A DNA stretch of 24,902 bases from a virus: the IMG/VR virus record IMGVR_UViG_3300009081_000474, positions 1-24,902 of that record, one strand, 5' to 3'. Under the pieces are notes generated by a model. That model searched no databases, was not told the DNA's origin, and worked only from the letters and a program-made list of their open reading frames with translations. Positions 15,329 through 21,656 of the stretch are shown piece after piece. The position numbers and the translations under genes are program-made. Numbering within the stretch: the stretch's first letter is position 1; every line of letters starts with the position of its first letter.

Positions 15329-15761
15329 TATTTCATCATTTGATGCTACCGTTGTAAAATACCTCTTGCAGATTAACGAGCAAGGTGGTGGCGGTGGAGT
15401 TGCAATTCCTTCATCTCCACAAATTGGTGATGCTCCAGAAGGGCCTCAATCAGTTGCTACTGGGGATATGCCAATGCCTCCAGACGCAACAACTCCAATT
15501 GACGATGAAACAGAAGCAGAAGCTGAGGATAAGACTCCAACCCCAGAAGGTGTTATCTACCTTATCAATCTTATTAAGAAAGCTTTCTGGCTTGATCCTA
15601 ATACAGTTGACTTAAGCGGCTTTCAAACTAATCTATTAACTAAGAAAGTTACTGCCAAGAATGCAGAAGAAGTACTAGATGTATTAAAAAAGATTATTGA
15701 CGATGCTGGCTTGTTAGAGATTCCAAACGAAACTGATACAGCTGAAACAAGAGACGAATAA
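15315..15761 (+). CDS. Acidic Pro/Gly-rich putative internal head protein
   Basis: A 148-aa unknown protein. It begins with a helix (FDATVVKYLLQINE, 9-22) ending in INE before a run of five glycines, again compatible with an (L/I)xE prohead-protease site. Residues 28-75 are low-complexity, acidic and Pro-rich (GDMPMPPDATTPIDDETEAE). The C-terminal 75 residues look folded: YLINLIKKAFWLDPNTVDLSG, then KNAEEVLDVLKKIIDDAG. The ATG overlaps the previous gene by 14 bp and the stop overlaps the next ATG by one base (TAATG), so the three genes are translationally coupled. No enzymatic motif seen. Confidence 0.7.
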   Translation: MPKPNISSFDATVVKYLLQINEQGGGGGVAIPSSPQIGDAPEGPQSVATGDMPMPPDATTPIDDETEAEAEDKTPTPEGVIYLINLIKKAFWLDPNTVDLSGFQTNLLTKKVTAKNAEEVLDVLKKIIDDAGLLEIPNETDTAETRDE

Positions 15762-16387
15762 TGAAAAAATTTAGCGATATAGTCGAGGCAGTTGTTAGCC
15801 ATAATGATCTTATTAGCAGGCAAAAAAAGGATGCTGCTTATTTTATCTTTGGAAGAATGCATCCACCAACCGCTGGTCACGACTACCTAATTAAACTCGC
15901 TAAAGAATACGCTGATAAAAATAATGCAGATTTTTACGTGTTCTTATCTCCAAGCGAAAAAGGTGATAAGAATCCAGTACCATATAAAGCAAGATTGTCA
16001 GCATTTAAAAACAATCCAACCTACGAAGATATTAACGTAGTTGAGAATGATAGAATTACAACACCTCAACACGCTGCAGGGTACCTTCACAATGTTTTAA
16101 AATACCCTATTGTTAGCATTGTAAGTGGTAGCGATCGTAAGGCTGATAACGAAGAGACATTTAAGACACCAATGAGAGATGGTACAAAGATTGGTGTTAT
16201 TGCTCTGGGTGGAGAAAGAGCAATGAAAGGTGATATTGATCCTAGTGATGTATCAACAGTAAAGGGCTCTAAAGTAAGAGCCCTCGCTAAAGCTGGTGAT
16301 TATAAGAGTTTTAGATCTTCTTTACCACCAAATACAAGTGAAGAGGATGCCAAAGCTTTATTTGACATCCTCAAGGGTGCTAAGTAG
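15761..16387 (+). CDS. HIGH-superfamily nucleotidyltransferase (NMN adenylyltransferase/cytidylyltransferase-like) with capsid-targeting-like N-terminus
   Basis: A 208-aa member of the HxGH nucleotidylyltransferase superfamily. FGRMHPPTAGH (30-40) is the (H/T)xGH ATP/CTP site, SGSD (122-125) is a mid-domain loop, and STVKGSKVRALAKAGDYKSF (165-184) corresponds to the ISSTxxR motif. Such proteins occur in many T4-like marine phages and are variously labelled nicotinamide-nucleotide adenylyltransferase or cytidylyltransferase; substrate is not determined by the motifs. Before the domain is a 20-residue leader, MKKFSDIVEAVVS, very like T4 internal-protein targeting peptides (M-K-x-aromatic...xE/A), so the enzyme may be packaged in the head. 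Its stop overlaps the convergent ftsZ-like stop by 8 bp. Confidence 0.8.
   Translation: MKKFSDIVEAVVSHNDLISRQKKDAAYFIFGRMHPPTAGHDYLIKLAKEYADKNNADFYVFLSPSEKGDKNPVPYKARLSAFKNNPTYEDINVVENDRITTPQHAAGYLHNVLKYPIVSIVSGSDRKADNEETFKTPMRDGTKIGVIALGGERAMKGDIDPSDVSTVKGSKVRALAKAGDYKSFRSSLPPNTSEEDAKALFDILKGAK
16263..16284. repeat. Perfect 8-bp hairpin inside the nucleotidyltransferase gene
   Basis: AGGGCTCT (16263-16270), a 6-nt loop, AGAGCCCT (16277-16284). It lies about 100 bp beyond the stop of the convergent ftsZ-like gene, so it could help end minus-strand transcripts, but no strong T-run follows on either strand. Confidence 0.35.
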
Positions 16388-17486
16388 AAAGCTTCTTAAG
16401 CTCTTCTAGCTTGGCAGTTGGATTACCCAAACCACCAATTGCAGTAAAGATACTCAAGCCAGCCTTGTTGCCTTTATAAATTCCTTGATGCACAGTTGAG
16501 TTATTCTTCAAGGTTCTTGTCAATTGCTCAAAGGCCTGATCAAGATACTCTTGTGGAATATTATCAAGAGCATTTGAATCCCCTACCACAACTGCAGCAG
16601 CAATATTACCAGTACCGAGATCAATGCCACCAGACAAGATATTCTTCTTTAGATTGTCTCTCATAGCCTTTGAAATCTCAGTACCATCTGACCATTGAGT
16701 AACTTGTGTTGCTCCGAATACAATGATACCGCTATCAAGAACAGTCTTATAATCCTTATTATCAAAAGAGGTATAACTACTATTCTTTGTGATAATAGTA
16801 TTAAAGAGATTAAAGAGAGAGCAAATGCTGTTGTTAGAAGTATTCCAGAACTGATTAATAGACAGTCTTGGGTAGATTGTATTAATCTTCTCATTATCAA
16901 TAATTACCAATGGAGAAACGATTCCTTGATCTACTAGCTCAAGAACCTCCGTTAAAGTCTTAAGAGCATTCTCAGCACACTTTTTACCTTCAGTGTTCTT
17001 AGGCAGAGCCAAAAATACACCAACCTTGCTTGAAGTAGACTTGATTGAGTCTTGATAGTCCTTTGCAATCTTAATGAGCTCAGTTGTTGTGCCAGATCCA
17101 GTACCACCACCAGCGCCAGCACATACAAAGATACGATCAAAATTACCTGCAAAAGACTTTCTGAATAGATCTAGAACATCTTCTCTTTGCTCAATTAGAG
17201 CCTGCTTAGCAACTTCTCTATTTTTACCAGCACCTGAATCTTGACCAATCTTTAGCTTGTTAGGTACATCAATAGTGGCCAAGTCTTGCTGAGCAGTATT
17301 AATTACACAAGTTCTCTTGTAACCAAGCTTGTGAAATGTTTCAGCAATTCTAGAACCACCTTGACCAGCACCAACAAAGCTAAACTTAAAGCCTACTGGA
17401 ATCTTGTCTTCAATGTCAGTATTAATTTCTTGACCAGGCATTGGAATGTCTGGTAACTCCATATCGAAAGATGTATCATCACTCAT
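16380..17486 (-). CDS. FtsZ/tubulin-superfamily GTPase
   Basis: A 368-aa cytoskeletal GTPase of the FtsZ/TubZ/PhuZ superfamily. An N-terminal disordered extension (1-30) precedes the first strand and G-loop FSFVGAGQGGSRIA (35-47). The tubulin signature AGGGTGSG is at 125-132. FDNKDYKTVL (241-250) aligns with the FtsZ T7 loop, keeping Asp242 and Asp245, so GTP hydrolysis by the longitudinal neighbour should be possible. An insertion rich in Asn/Ser (211-240) precedes it. There is no FtsZ-type C-terminal peptide; it ends ELKKLST. In other phages, members form filaments that centre or move phage DNA and capsids. It follows the unknown 17495 gene with an 8-bp gap. An FtsZ decoy role is the main alternative. 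Confidence 0.88.
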   Translation of the reverse strand: MSDDTSFDMELPDIPMPGQEINTDIEDKIPVGFKFSFVGAGQGGSRIAETFHKLGYKRTCVINTAQQDLATIDVPNKLKIGQDSGAGKNREVAKQALIEQREDVLDLFRKSFAGNFDRIFVCAGAGGGTGSGTTTELIKIAKDYQDSIKSTSSKVGVFLALPKNTEGKKCAENALKTLTEVLELVDQGIVSPLVIIDNEKINTIYPRLSINQFWNTSNNSICSLFNLFNTIITKNSSYTSFDNKDYKTVLDSGIIVFGATQVTQWSDGTEISKAMRDNLKKNILSGGIDLGTGNIAAAVVVGDSNALDNIPQEYLDQAFEQLTRTLKNNSTVHQGIYKGNKAGLSIFTAIGGLGNPTAKLEELKKLST

Positions 17487-17491
17487 ATTGC

Positions 17492-17520
17492 TATTTATGA
17501 TTTAGGTTTAAAGGCTTCAA
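17492..17520 (-). promoter_or_regulatory. Putative promoter of the ftsZ-like gene
   Basis: TTGAAG (17515-17520), 17-bp spacer, TAAATA (17492-17497), then 5 nt to the ATG. It can be read as a sigma70 promoter with a weak -10 or as a late-type CATAAATA box. It lies within the 3' end of the upstream gene. Confidence 0.45.
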
Positions 17521-18031
17521 GAAATAGCTCGTATGTTGACTTTTCTTTTTCTGGTAACACACCAGAAGGTATCTCTACTACATCTGCAGAGGGTATATTG
17601 TTGTCATAATCACCGTAAATCTTATCGTTCTCGAATTCGGTAAAGTCAAATTTAACTACAGGAGCATCAACTACAGGAGAAACAATGCCTGTATTTTCAA
17701 GCTTATTCTTCTTATGAATATCTTCTAGAATAATAGAACACAATTGCTGTGTTTCAGTATCTCTTTTAGCTCTAGACAAGAAGTCTTCAATCTCGGCTTT
17801 TGTAAAAGACCCTTCGAGTCTATCAATTGGGTTTTTAATCTCACCCCAAACATGGTGAACAAGATACTTTTCGGTAATCTTTGCACAATCTCTAATAACA
17901 AAATAAGCCGACTTCTTGACAATAGTAACACCTGTATCGGGTTTACTAGCAGCGATTTTCGCTGGGCCAAGAAGACCGGCTTGCTTTGACTGACTAACTG
18001 TTAAAATTTTATGTTCAAATGCGCTTGACAT
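17495..18031 (-). CDS. Hypothetical protein encoded directly upstream of the FtsZ-like GTPase
   Basis: A 178-aa protein I cannot assign. Residues 1-110 look folded (SAYFVIRDCAKITEKYLVHHVWGEI, then a helical FTKAEIEDFLSRAK). From about 118 it becomes acidic and Pro/Asp-rich with little predicted structure (NDKIYGDYDNNIPSADVV), and it closes with a short helix (STYELFLEAFKPKS). No DNA-binding helix-turn-helix is obvious. It ends 8 bp before the ftsZ-like ATG and its 3' end carries that gene's promoter, so a partner or adaptor role for the filament is possible but only from position. The ATG lies 7 nt below a TAAATA box. Confidence 0.65.
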   Translation of the reverse strand: MSSAFEHKILTVSQSKQAGLLGPAKIAASKPDTGVTIVKKSAYFVIRDCAKITEKYLVHHVWGEIKNPIDRLEGSFTKAEIEDFLSRAKRDTETQQLCSIILEDIHKKNKLENTGIVSPVVDAPVVKFDFTEFENDKIYGDYDNNIPSADVVEIPSGVLPEKEKSTYELFLEAFKPKS

Positions 18032-18038
18032 ACAGTAA

Positions 18039-18046
18039 TATTTACT
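18039..18046 (-). promoter_or_regulatory. Late-type AGTAAATA box before the 17495-18031 gene
   Basis: Minus-strand AGTAAATA ends 7 nt before the ATG at 18031, in the short gap after folE. No -35 seen. Confidence 0.3.
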
Positions 18047-18063
18047 GCAGTCAGGTAGAAAGA

Positions 18064-18720
18064 CTACTCTTCGGCCATCTTAATAAAGTCGTAAAACTCC
18101 TTGCGAGTCTTCTCATCATCATAAAAGTCTCCAGACAGCTTAGAAGTAACCATATAACAACCTTGATGTCTAACACCTCGATTACAAGCACAGGTATGTT
18201 GAGCCTTAACAACGACTGCAACACCCTTATTATGTTCACAAACCTCATTAATAGCCTTATGAATCTGCATAGTCAAGCCTTCTTGAATCTGAGGTCTACG
18301 ACCATAAAACTCAACAATACGATTGAGCTTACTCAAACCAATAACACGACCTTCTAGGCTAGGAATATAAGCAACATGCACCAAGCCAGTAAAAGCCAAG
18401 TGATGGTGACTACACATACTAGTCAATGGGATATTCGTCTGAGAAACAATACCATCATAACCATCAGCAGGGAATGAAGTAATCTTCGGAGGAGCCTCGT
18501 AACATCCAGAGATCAAATCAAACACAAACGACTTAGCAACACGTCGAGGAGTACCAGCGCTATTCGGATCATTTCGCCAATCAATGCGAAGAGCATCAAG
18601 AAAGGCCTCATAGGCCTTTGCACCTTTATCAATGATAGCAAGCTTCTGCTCTTCAGTCAAAGCCATGGAGCTGTTAGCAGTCGGGAGGAGGTAATCTTTC
18701 TCTCTAATCTCATCATTCAT
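18064..18720 (-). CDS. folE: GTP cyclohydrolase I
   Basis: Converts GTP to 7,8-dihydroneopterin triphosphate, the entry step for both folate and 7-deazaguanine synthesis. It is 218 aa, the usual length. The zinc site is Cys103 and His106 (TSMCSHHHLAF) with Cys177 in HTCACNRGV, which also contains the conserved RGV motif. GTPRRVAKS (56-64) is the standard N-terminal signature. All active-site features are present. It diverges from the queD-like gene across a 73-bp gap and has one of the best promoters in the window. Its pathway partners queD-like and queE lie across that gap, while queC lies 15 kb away. Confidence 0.95.
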   Translation of the reverse strand: MNDEIREKDYLLPTANSSMALTEEQKLAIIDKGAKAYEAFLDALRIDWRNDPNSAGTPRRVAKSFVFDLISGCYEAPPKITSFPADGYDGIVSQTNIPLTSMCSHHHLAFTGLVHVAYIPSLEGRVIGLSKLNRIVEFYGRRPQIQEGLTMQIHKAINEVCEHNKGVAVVVKAQHTCACNRGVRHQGCYMVTSKLSGDFYDDEKTRKEFYDFIKMAEE

Positions 18721-18726
18721 ACACCT

Positions 18727-18754
18727 ATTATAGAGTAAAATTCGTTTGAGTCAA
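18727..18754 (-). promoter_or_regulatory. Putative sigma70-type promoter of folE, leaderless geometry
   Basis: TTGACT (18749-18754), 16-bp spacer, TATAAT (18727-18732), then 6 nt to the folE ATG. The -35 lies inside a cluster of overlapping short palindromes (18746-18761). Confidence 0.65.
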
Positions 18755-18761
18755 GGCTTGA
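18746..18761. promoter_or_regulatory. Overlapping short palindromes in the folE/queD-like divergent region
   Basis: The 16-mer TTGAGTCAAGGCTTGA holds two overlapping odd palindromes, TTGAgTCAA and TCAAGgCTTGA, over the folE -35. It could be an operator controlling both directions. No regulator is identified. Confidence 0.3.
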
Positions 18762-18793
18762 TTCTAGGAAAAAAGTTCATAACATATTCGAGT

Positions 18794-19495
18794 ATGAGAT
18801 ATTATTCCACGAAGGTTATTGAACTCGGAAGCGCTGCTTTTCGTCAGCCAAACGCAAAGTCTCACTGCAGATTTATTCACGGATATCGTTTGACTGGTAA
18901 GTTTATGTTTACTGCAGAGACTCTTGACACTAACAACTGGGTTGTCGATTTCGGTGACTTCGATGAACTGAAGGGCTATTTGCAAGGTCAGTTTGATCAT
19001 AAGCTCGTTATTTCTGATAAGGACCCTGCTCTTAAGGAGCTTGAGGCTCTTGAGAAGGCTGGAGCTGTTGAGATTACTTTGTTGAAAGAAGGTGTTGGGA
19101 TTGAGATGTTTGCTAAGTACTGCTTCGAGGCTGCTGATAGCTACGTGAAGCATAAGACTAATGGCCGTGTTCGCGCTCACTCTGTTGAGGTGTTTGAACA
19201 TGAGAAGAATTCTGCTATTTACTCTGCTGAAAGCGCAGATGAGACTCTTGCAGAAGTTGAAGATGAAGTCGAGGCTGTTGCTCCAGTGAGGGGTAAGGCT
19301 AAGAAAGGTAAGACCGCTGAACCTGCCTGGACTCCTCCGTCTCCAACTGCTTCTAAGCAGACAGAAGCCTTGCCATATGAGACTAATAAACCTGTAAAGA
19401 TTACCCCTAAGCAGACTACTACTCCACCGACTGGTGTCCCTGTTGGTGGTAAGAATAGGCCCTCTACTTGGGACTTTGGAACTAAATGGGCTTGA
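18794..19495 (+). CDS. queD: QueD/6-pyruvoyl-tetrahydropterin synthase-like protein with altered zinc site and long tail
   Basis: QueD makes 6-carboxytetrahydropterin from the FolE product. I use the ATG at 18794 (233 aa); an upstream TTG at 18746 adds nothing conserved. Residues 1-140 match the fold: Cys25 with HGY (29-31), NNWVVDFGDFDELK (47-60) and DHKL (68-71). Two expected zinc histidines look replaced: SAAF where AAH is usual (Phe16) and HGY where HGH is usual (Tyr31). I recall other phage and prophage proteins with a similar SHCRF-LHGY pattern, so this is probably a family trait, not decay. A tail of about 90 residues, acidic then Lys/Pro/Thr-rich, has no QueD counterpart. Placement with folE and queE supports the pathway. 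Confidence 0.8.
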   Translation: MRYYSTKVIELGSAAFRQPNAKSHCRFIHGYRLTGKFMFTAETLDTNNWVVDFGDFDELKGYLQGQFDHKLVISDKDPALKELEALEKAGAVEITLLKEGVGIEMFAKYCFEAADSYVKHKTNGRVRAHSVEVFEHEKNSAIYSAESADETLAEVEDEVEAVAPVRGKAKKGKTAEPAWTPPSPTASKQTEALPYETNKPVKITPKQTTTPPTGVPVGGKNRPSTWDFGTKWA

Positions 19496-19519
19496 ACTCG
19501 AGAGTGATTCCTATATCAT
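19492..19519 (+). promoter_or_regulatory. Putative sigma70-type promoter of queE, leaderless geometry
   Basis: TTGAAC (19492-19497), 16-bp spacer, TATCAT (19514-19519), then 6 nt to the queE ATG. The -35 contains the stop codon of the queD-like gene. Confidence 0.5.
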
Positions 19520-19525
19520 TGAATT

Positions 19526-20260
19526 ATGAGTTCATTAATTCTCTCTGATGACTTCGTCTTTGAAACTGTAGAAGGTGAAGGTCATTTGGTTGGCTACCCG
19601 AGTATCTTTATGAGGTTGGCTATGTGTAACTTGACGTGTATCGGGTTTAAGTCTCCTGATTCACCGTTTGGTTGTGATAGCTATGTTAGCTGGTCTAAGA
19701 AGAATAAGAGGTCTTTTGAGGAGATCTTTGAGATTCTTGAAAGTAATGGTTATATCGAGAAGCTTAAGACTAATCATATCTTTAAGATTACTGGTGGTGA
19801 GCCTCTTATTCAGCAAAAGTCTTTGATTGATTTTATTAAGGCTTTTGAAGATAAGTATAAGTTCTTCCCTAGAATTGACTTCGAAACTAATTGTACTATT
19901 AAACCTGACTCGTTCTGGTACGAAAATAGTATGACTACGTTTACTGTATCGCCTAAGCTGACTAGTAATGGTGATCCTGCTGAGAAGAGATATAATCCAG
20001 AAGTTATTAAGTTTCATAAAGATAATGGTTCTTTCTTTAAGTTTGTTATTGCTAAGGACTTTGATGTTACTGAGATCTATGACAAGTATATTAACGAGTT
20101 CAATATTATTAAGCGTTCAGTTTGGCTGATGCCTTGTTGTGGTTCTCGTGATGAGCATAATGCAGTAGCTCCTTGGGTTGCTGAAGTATGTAAGAAAGAG
20201 GGGTTTAACTTTAGCCCTCGATTGCAGTTGGTCTTGTGGAATAAGGCCTTGAAAGTCTAA
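19526..20260 (+). CDS. queE: 7-carboxy-7-deazaguanine synthase QueE (radical SAM)
   Basis: Radical-SAM enzyme that contracts 6-carboxytetrahydropterin to 7-carboxy-7-deazaguanine. It is 244 aa. The start region ETVEGEGHLVGYPSIFMRL (13-31) is a QueE signature. The cluster cysteines appear as Cys34, Cys38 and Cys50 (CNLTC ... GCDS): the usual CxxxCxxC is expanded by about nine residues between the second and third Cys. QueE is known for variant cluster loops, so activity is still likely. KITGGEP (about 89-95) is the SAM-binding GGE motif, and SPKL (about 142-145) is also typical. It ends just before a strong inverted repeat at 20269-20317. Confidence 0.93.
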   Translation: MSSLILSDDFVFETVEGEGHLVGYPSIFMRLAMCNLTCIGFKSPDSPFGCDSYVSWSKKNKRSFEEIFEILESNGYIEKLKTNHIFKITGGEPLIQQKSLIDFIKAFEDKYKFFPRIDFETNCTIKPDSFWYENSMTTFTVSPKLTSNGDPAEKRYNPEVIKFHKDNGSFFKFVIAKDFDVTEIYDKYINEFNIIKRSVWLMPCCGSRDEHNAVAPWVAEVCKKEGFNFSPRLQLVLWNKALKV

Positions 20261-20268
20261 TACAAAAT

Positions 20269-20326
20269 AATAACTAGACATATGAGCTTTTTTGATTTAA
20301 GCGTATGTCTAGTTATTTTCTTTTCG
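20269..20326 (+). terminator. 14-bp perfect inverted repeat with T-run, spanning the start of the 20282 gene
   Basis: Arms 20269-20282 and 20304-20317 are exact reverse complements (AATAACTAGACATA and its complement). A G-U and a G-C pair extend the stem to 16 bp around a 17-nt loop, and TTTTCTTTT follows at once. This is a good intrinsic terminator for queE, yet the ATG at 20282-20284 lies inside the stem, so it may also control translation or act as an attenuator. Confidence 0.65.
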
Positions 20327-20629
20327 CTGTTGATATATGTCTGGAAGGACACTAGTCTTATTCCAGACATTCTTTCTTTTGTAACAGTTAATCGATTAGG
20401 AGTTGTAAGACGCTGGAAACGCAATCTTAACAACATAGACTTCCCCTTGTTTCTTGAAACAGAGAATCAAAATTTAATTACTAGCCTAATTGCCTGCCCA
20501 TTTTGTTTATCTTTTTGGTCATCTGTTCTTCTATGCTCTGTTGGTATTATTCCTGATGTATTATATGTACCATTGTATTGGTATGGGATTTATATTTCAT
20601 ATTTGTTAATTAAGAAACTAGAACTATGA
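20282..20629 (+). CDS. Small membrane protein, DUF1360-like
   Basis: A 115-aa protein with an N-terminal hydrophobic helix (VCLVIFFSLLIYVW, 8-21), a basic loop (VVRRWKRN), a second hydrophobic segment containing CPFCLSFWSSVLL (about 72-84), and a third near the C-terminus (YVPLYWYGIYISYLLI). The CPFC-x-x-FW motif in a membrane segment resembles DUF1360 proteins found in phages and bacteria; function unknown. The start codon and first codons are part of a 14-bp inverted repeat, suggesting translational or transcriptional control. Its last codon and stop overlap the next gene by 4 bp (ATGA). A weak TTGAAA-16-TAACTA pair lies upstream. Confidence 0.7.
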   Translation: MSFFDLSVCLVIFFSLLIYVWKDTSLIPDILSFVTVNRLGVVRRWKRNLNNIDFPLFLETENQNLITSLIACPFCLSFWSSVLLCSVGIIPDVLYVPLYWYGIYISYLLIKKLEL

Positions 20630-20910
20630 GCGAACACACATTTAAAAATTTTAATGAGTTCTACGACTTTTTAGCTACCAACAACTCTCACTTTACTAGC
20701 ACTAAAATTCAGAGCTTTATGGGGGTTGTTCATACGGCTAGAAAAACTAGCTGCGGTATGTGCAAGCGTAAGAACTTTAACATTGCAGATGAAACATATA
20801 GAAACATGTTTACTTTGCTGACTCAAGAAGATAAACAGATGATTAAATCTCTATTAAATGTTGACTCTGTAAAATTCTTCATGAATGAAGCACCAATGTT
20901 TACATTCTAG
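20626..20910 (+). CDS. Hypothetical small protein with CGMC motif
   Basis: A 94-aa soluble protein with no recognised family. Helical segments flank a central TSCGMCKRKNF (about 41-51), where one CxxC could bind metal or be redox active, although the usual second pair is missing. The N-terminal part (FKNFNEFYDFLATNN) and C-terminal part (EDKQMIKSLLNVDSVKFFM) look like alpha helices. The ATG overlaps the stop of the membrane-protein gene by 4 bp, so the two are likely co-translated and may act together at the membrane. Nothing else in the sequence narrows the role. Confidence 0.6.
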   Translation: MSEHTFKNFNEFYDFLATNNSHFTSTKIQSFMGVVHTARKTSCGMCKRKNFNIADETYRNMFTLLTQEDKQMIKSLLNVDSVKFFMNEAPMFTF

Positions 20911-20933
20911 TAGATTTATTATTTCGTGAACTA

Positions 20934-20939
20934 TATAAT
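20934..20939 (+). promoter_or_regulatory. TATAAT box 6 nt before the NadR-type kinase gene
   Basis: TATAAT (20934-20939) followed by 6 nt and ATG. No good -35 is visible at 16-18 bp, so it is weaker than the others, but the -10 and its distance to the ATG match the pattern. Confidence 0.4.
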
Positions 20940-20945
20940 AGTATC

Positions 20946-21656
20946 ATGAGAATTGCCATTTCCGGTGCCCAGTGCATGGGCAAATCTACCCTGATTAAAG
21001 ACTTTCTTGCAGAGTGGACTAATTATAAATCTCCAGAGAAGACATATAGAGATGTTCTTGTAGAAGGTAATTTACCTCATAGCTCAAACACCACAAAAGA
21101 ATCTCAACAGAAGATTCTTGACTTCATGGTTAAGCAGCTAGAAGAGACTCGTAAGGGAGATAAGATTGTATTTGATCGTTGTCCCTTAGATAATCTCGTA
21201 TATTCAATGTGGGCTTATCATCATAACGTTGGAGATATTGATTTTGACTTTATTAAGAAGTGTATTCCAGTTGTTCGTGATGCTTTGAAGCATATTGATA
21301 TTATCTTTTATATTCCAATTACTAGAGCCGCAAAGACTCCAGATATAGAAGAAGATGCCATGAGAGATGCTAACCCTTTTATGAGAGTTGAGATTGATAA
21401 CCTCTTCAAGGTGTTTGCTATAGAAAATAGAGACAACCCTAAGTCTAATTATTTCCATGCTGATGATCGCCCTCCTATTATTGAGACCTTTGGAGAGCGC
21501 AATGAACGTATCCAGATTATGAAGTTGTATTTGGATGCTGATGGAGACTCTATGGACCCTAATGCCAATATCTTTAACGATCCAAATTTAGGCATGGAAG
21601 ACATTGAGGCTCTAGAAGCTTTGGCAAGACCTGAGCCAAAACAGCCTAAAAAATAA
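20946..21656 (+). CDS. P-loop kinase/ATPase, NadR-kinase (AAA_28)-like
   Basis: A 236-aa P-loop protein. Walker A GAQCMGKST is at 7-15. FDRCPLDNLVYSMWA (about 79-93) is the DR-x-x-x-D segment of deoxynucleoside-kinase and NadR-type kinases. A lid-like region (about 135-150) follows, and a Pro/Lys-rich acidic tail ends the protein. The fold suits phosphorylation of a small substrate such as a nucleoside or nicotinamide riboside; substrate not determined. NadR combines such a kinase with an NMN adenylyltransferase, and a separate HIGH-superfamily nucleotidyltransferase is encoded at 15761-16387, so a split NAD salvage pair is possible. TATAAT lies 6 nt before the ATG. Confidence 0.7.
   Translation: MRIAISGAQCMGKSTLIKDFLAEWTNYKSPEKTYRDVLVEGNLPHSSNTTKESQQKILDFMVKQLEETRKGDKIVFDRCPLDNLVYSMWAYHHNVGDIDFDFIKKCIPVVRDALKHIDIIFYIPITRAAKTPDIEEDAMRDANPFMRVEIDNLFKVFAIENRDNPKSNYFHADDRPPIIETFGERNERIQIMKLYLDADGDSMDPNANIFNDPNLGMEDIEALEALARPEPKQPKK

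Noticed and set aside
16380-17486. Claim that this phage builds a PhuZ-type spindle and phage nucleus
   Set aside because: Only the tubulin-like gene is visible; no nuclear shell protein or multi-subunit RNA polymerase is seen, and the replication genes are T4-like.
18764-19201. 145-aa open frame on the minus strand
   Set aside because: Antisense shadow of the queD-like gene, which has clear family motifs.
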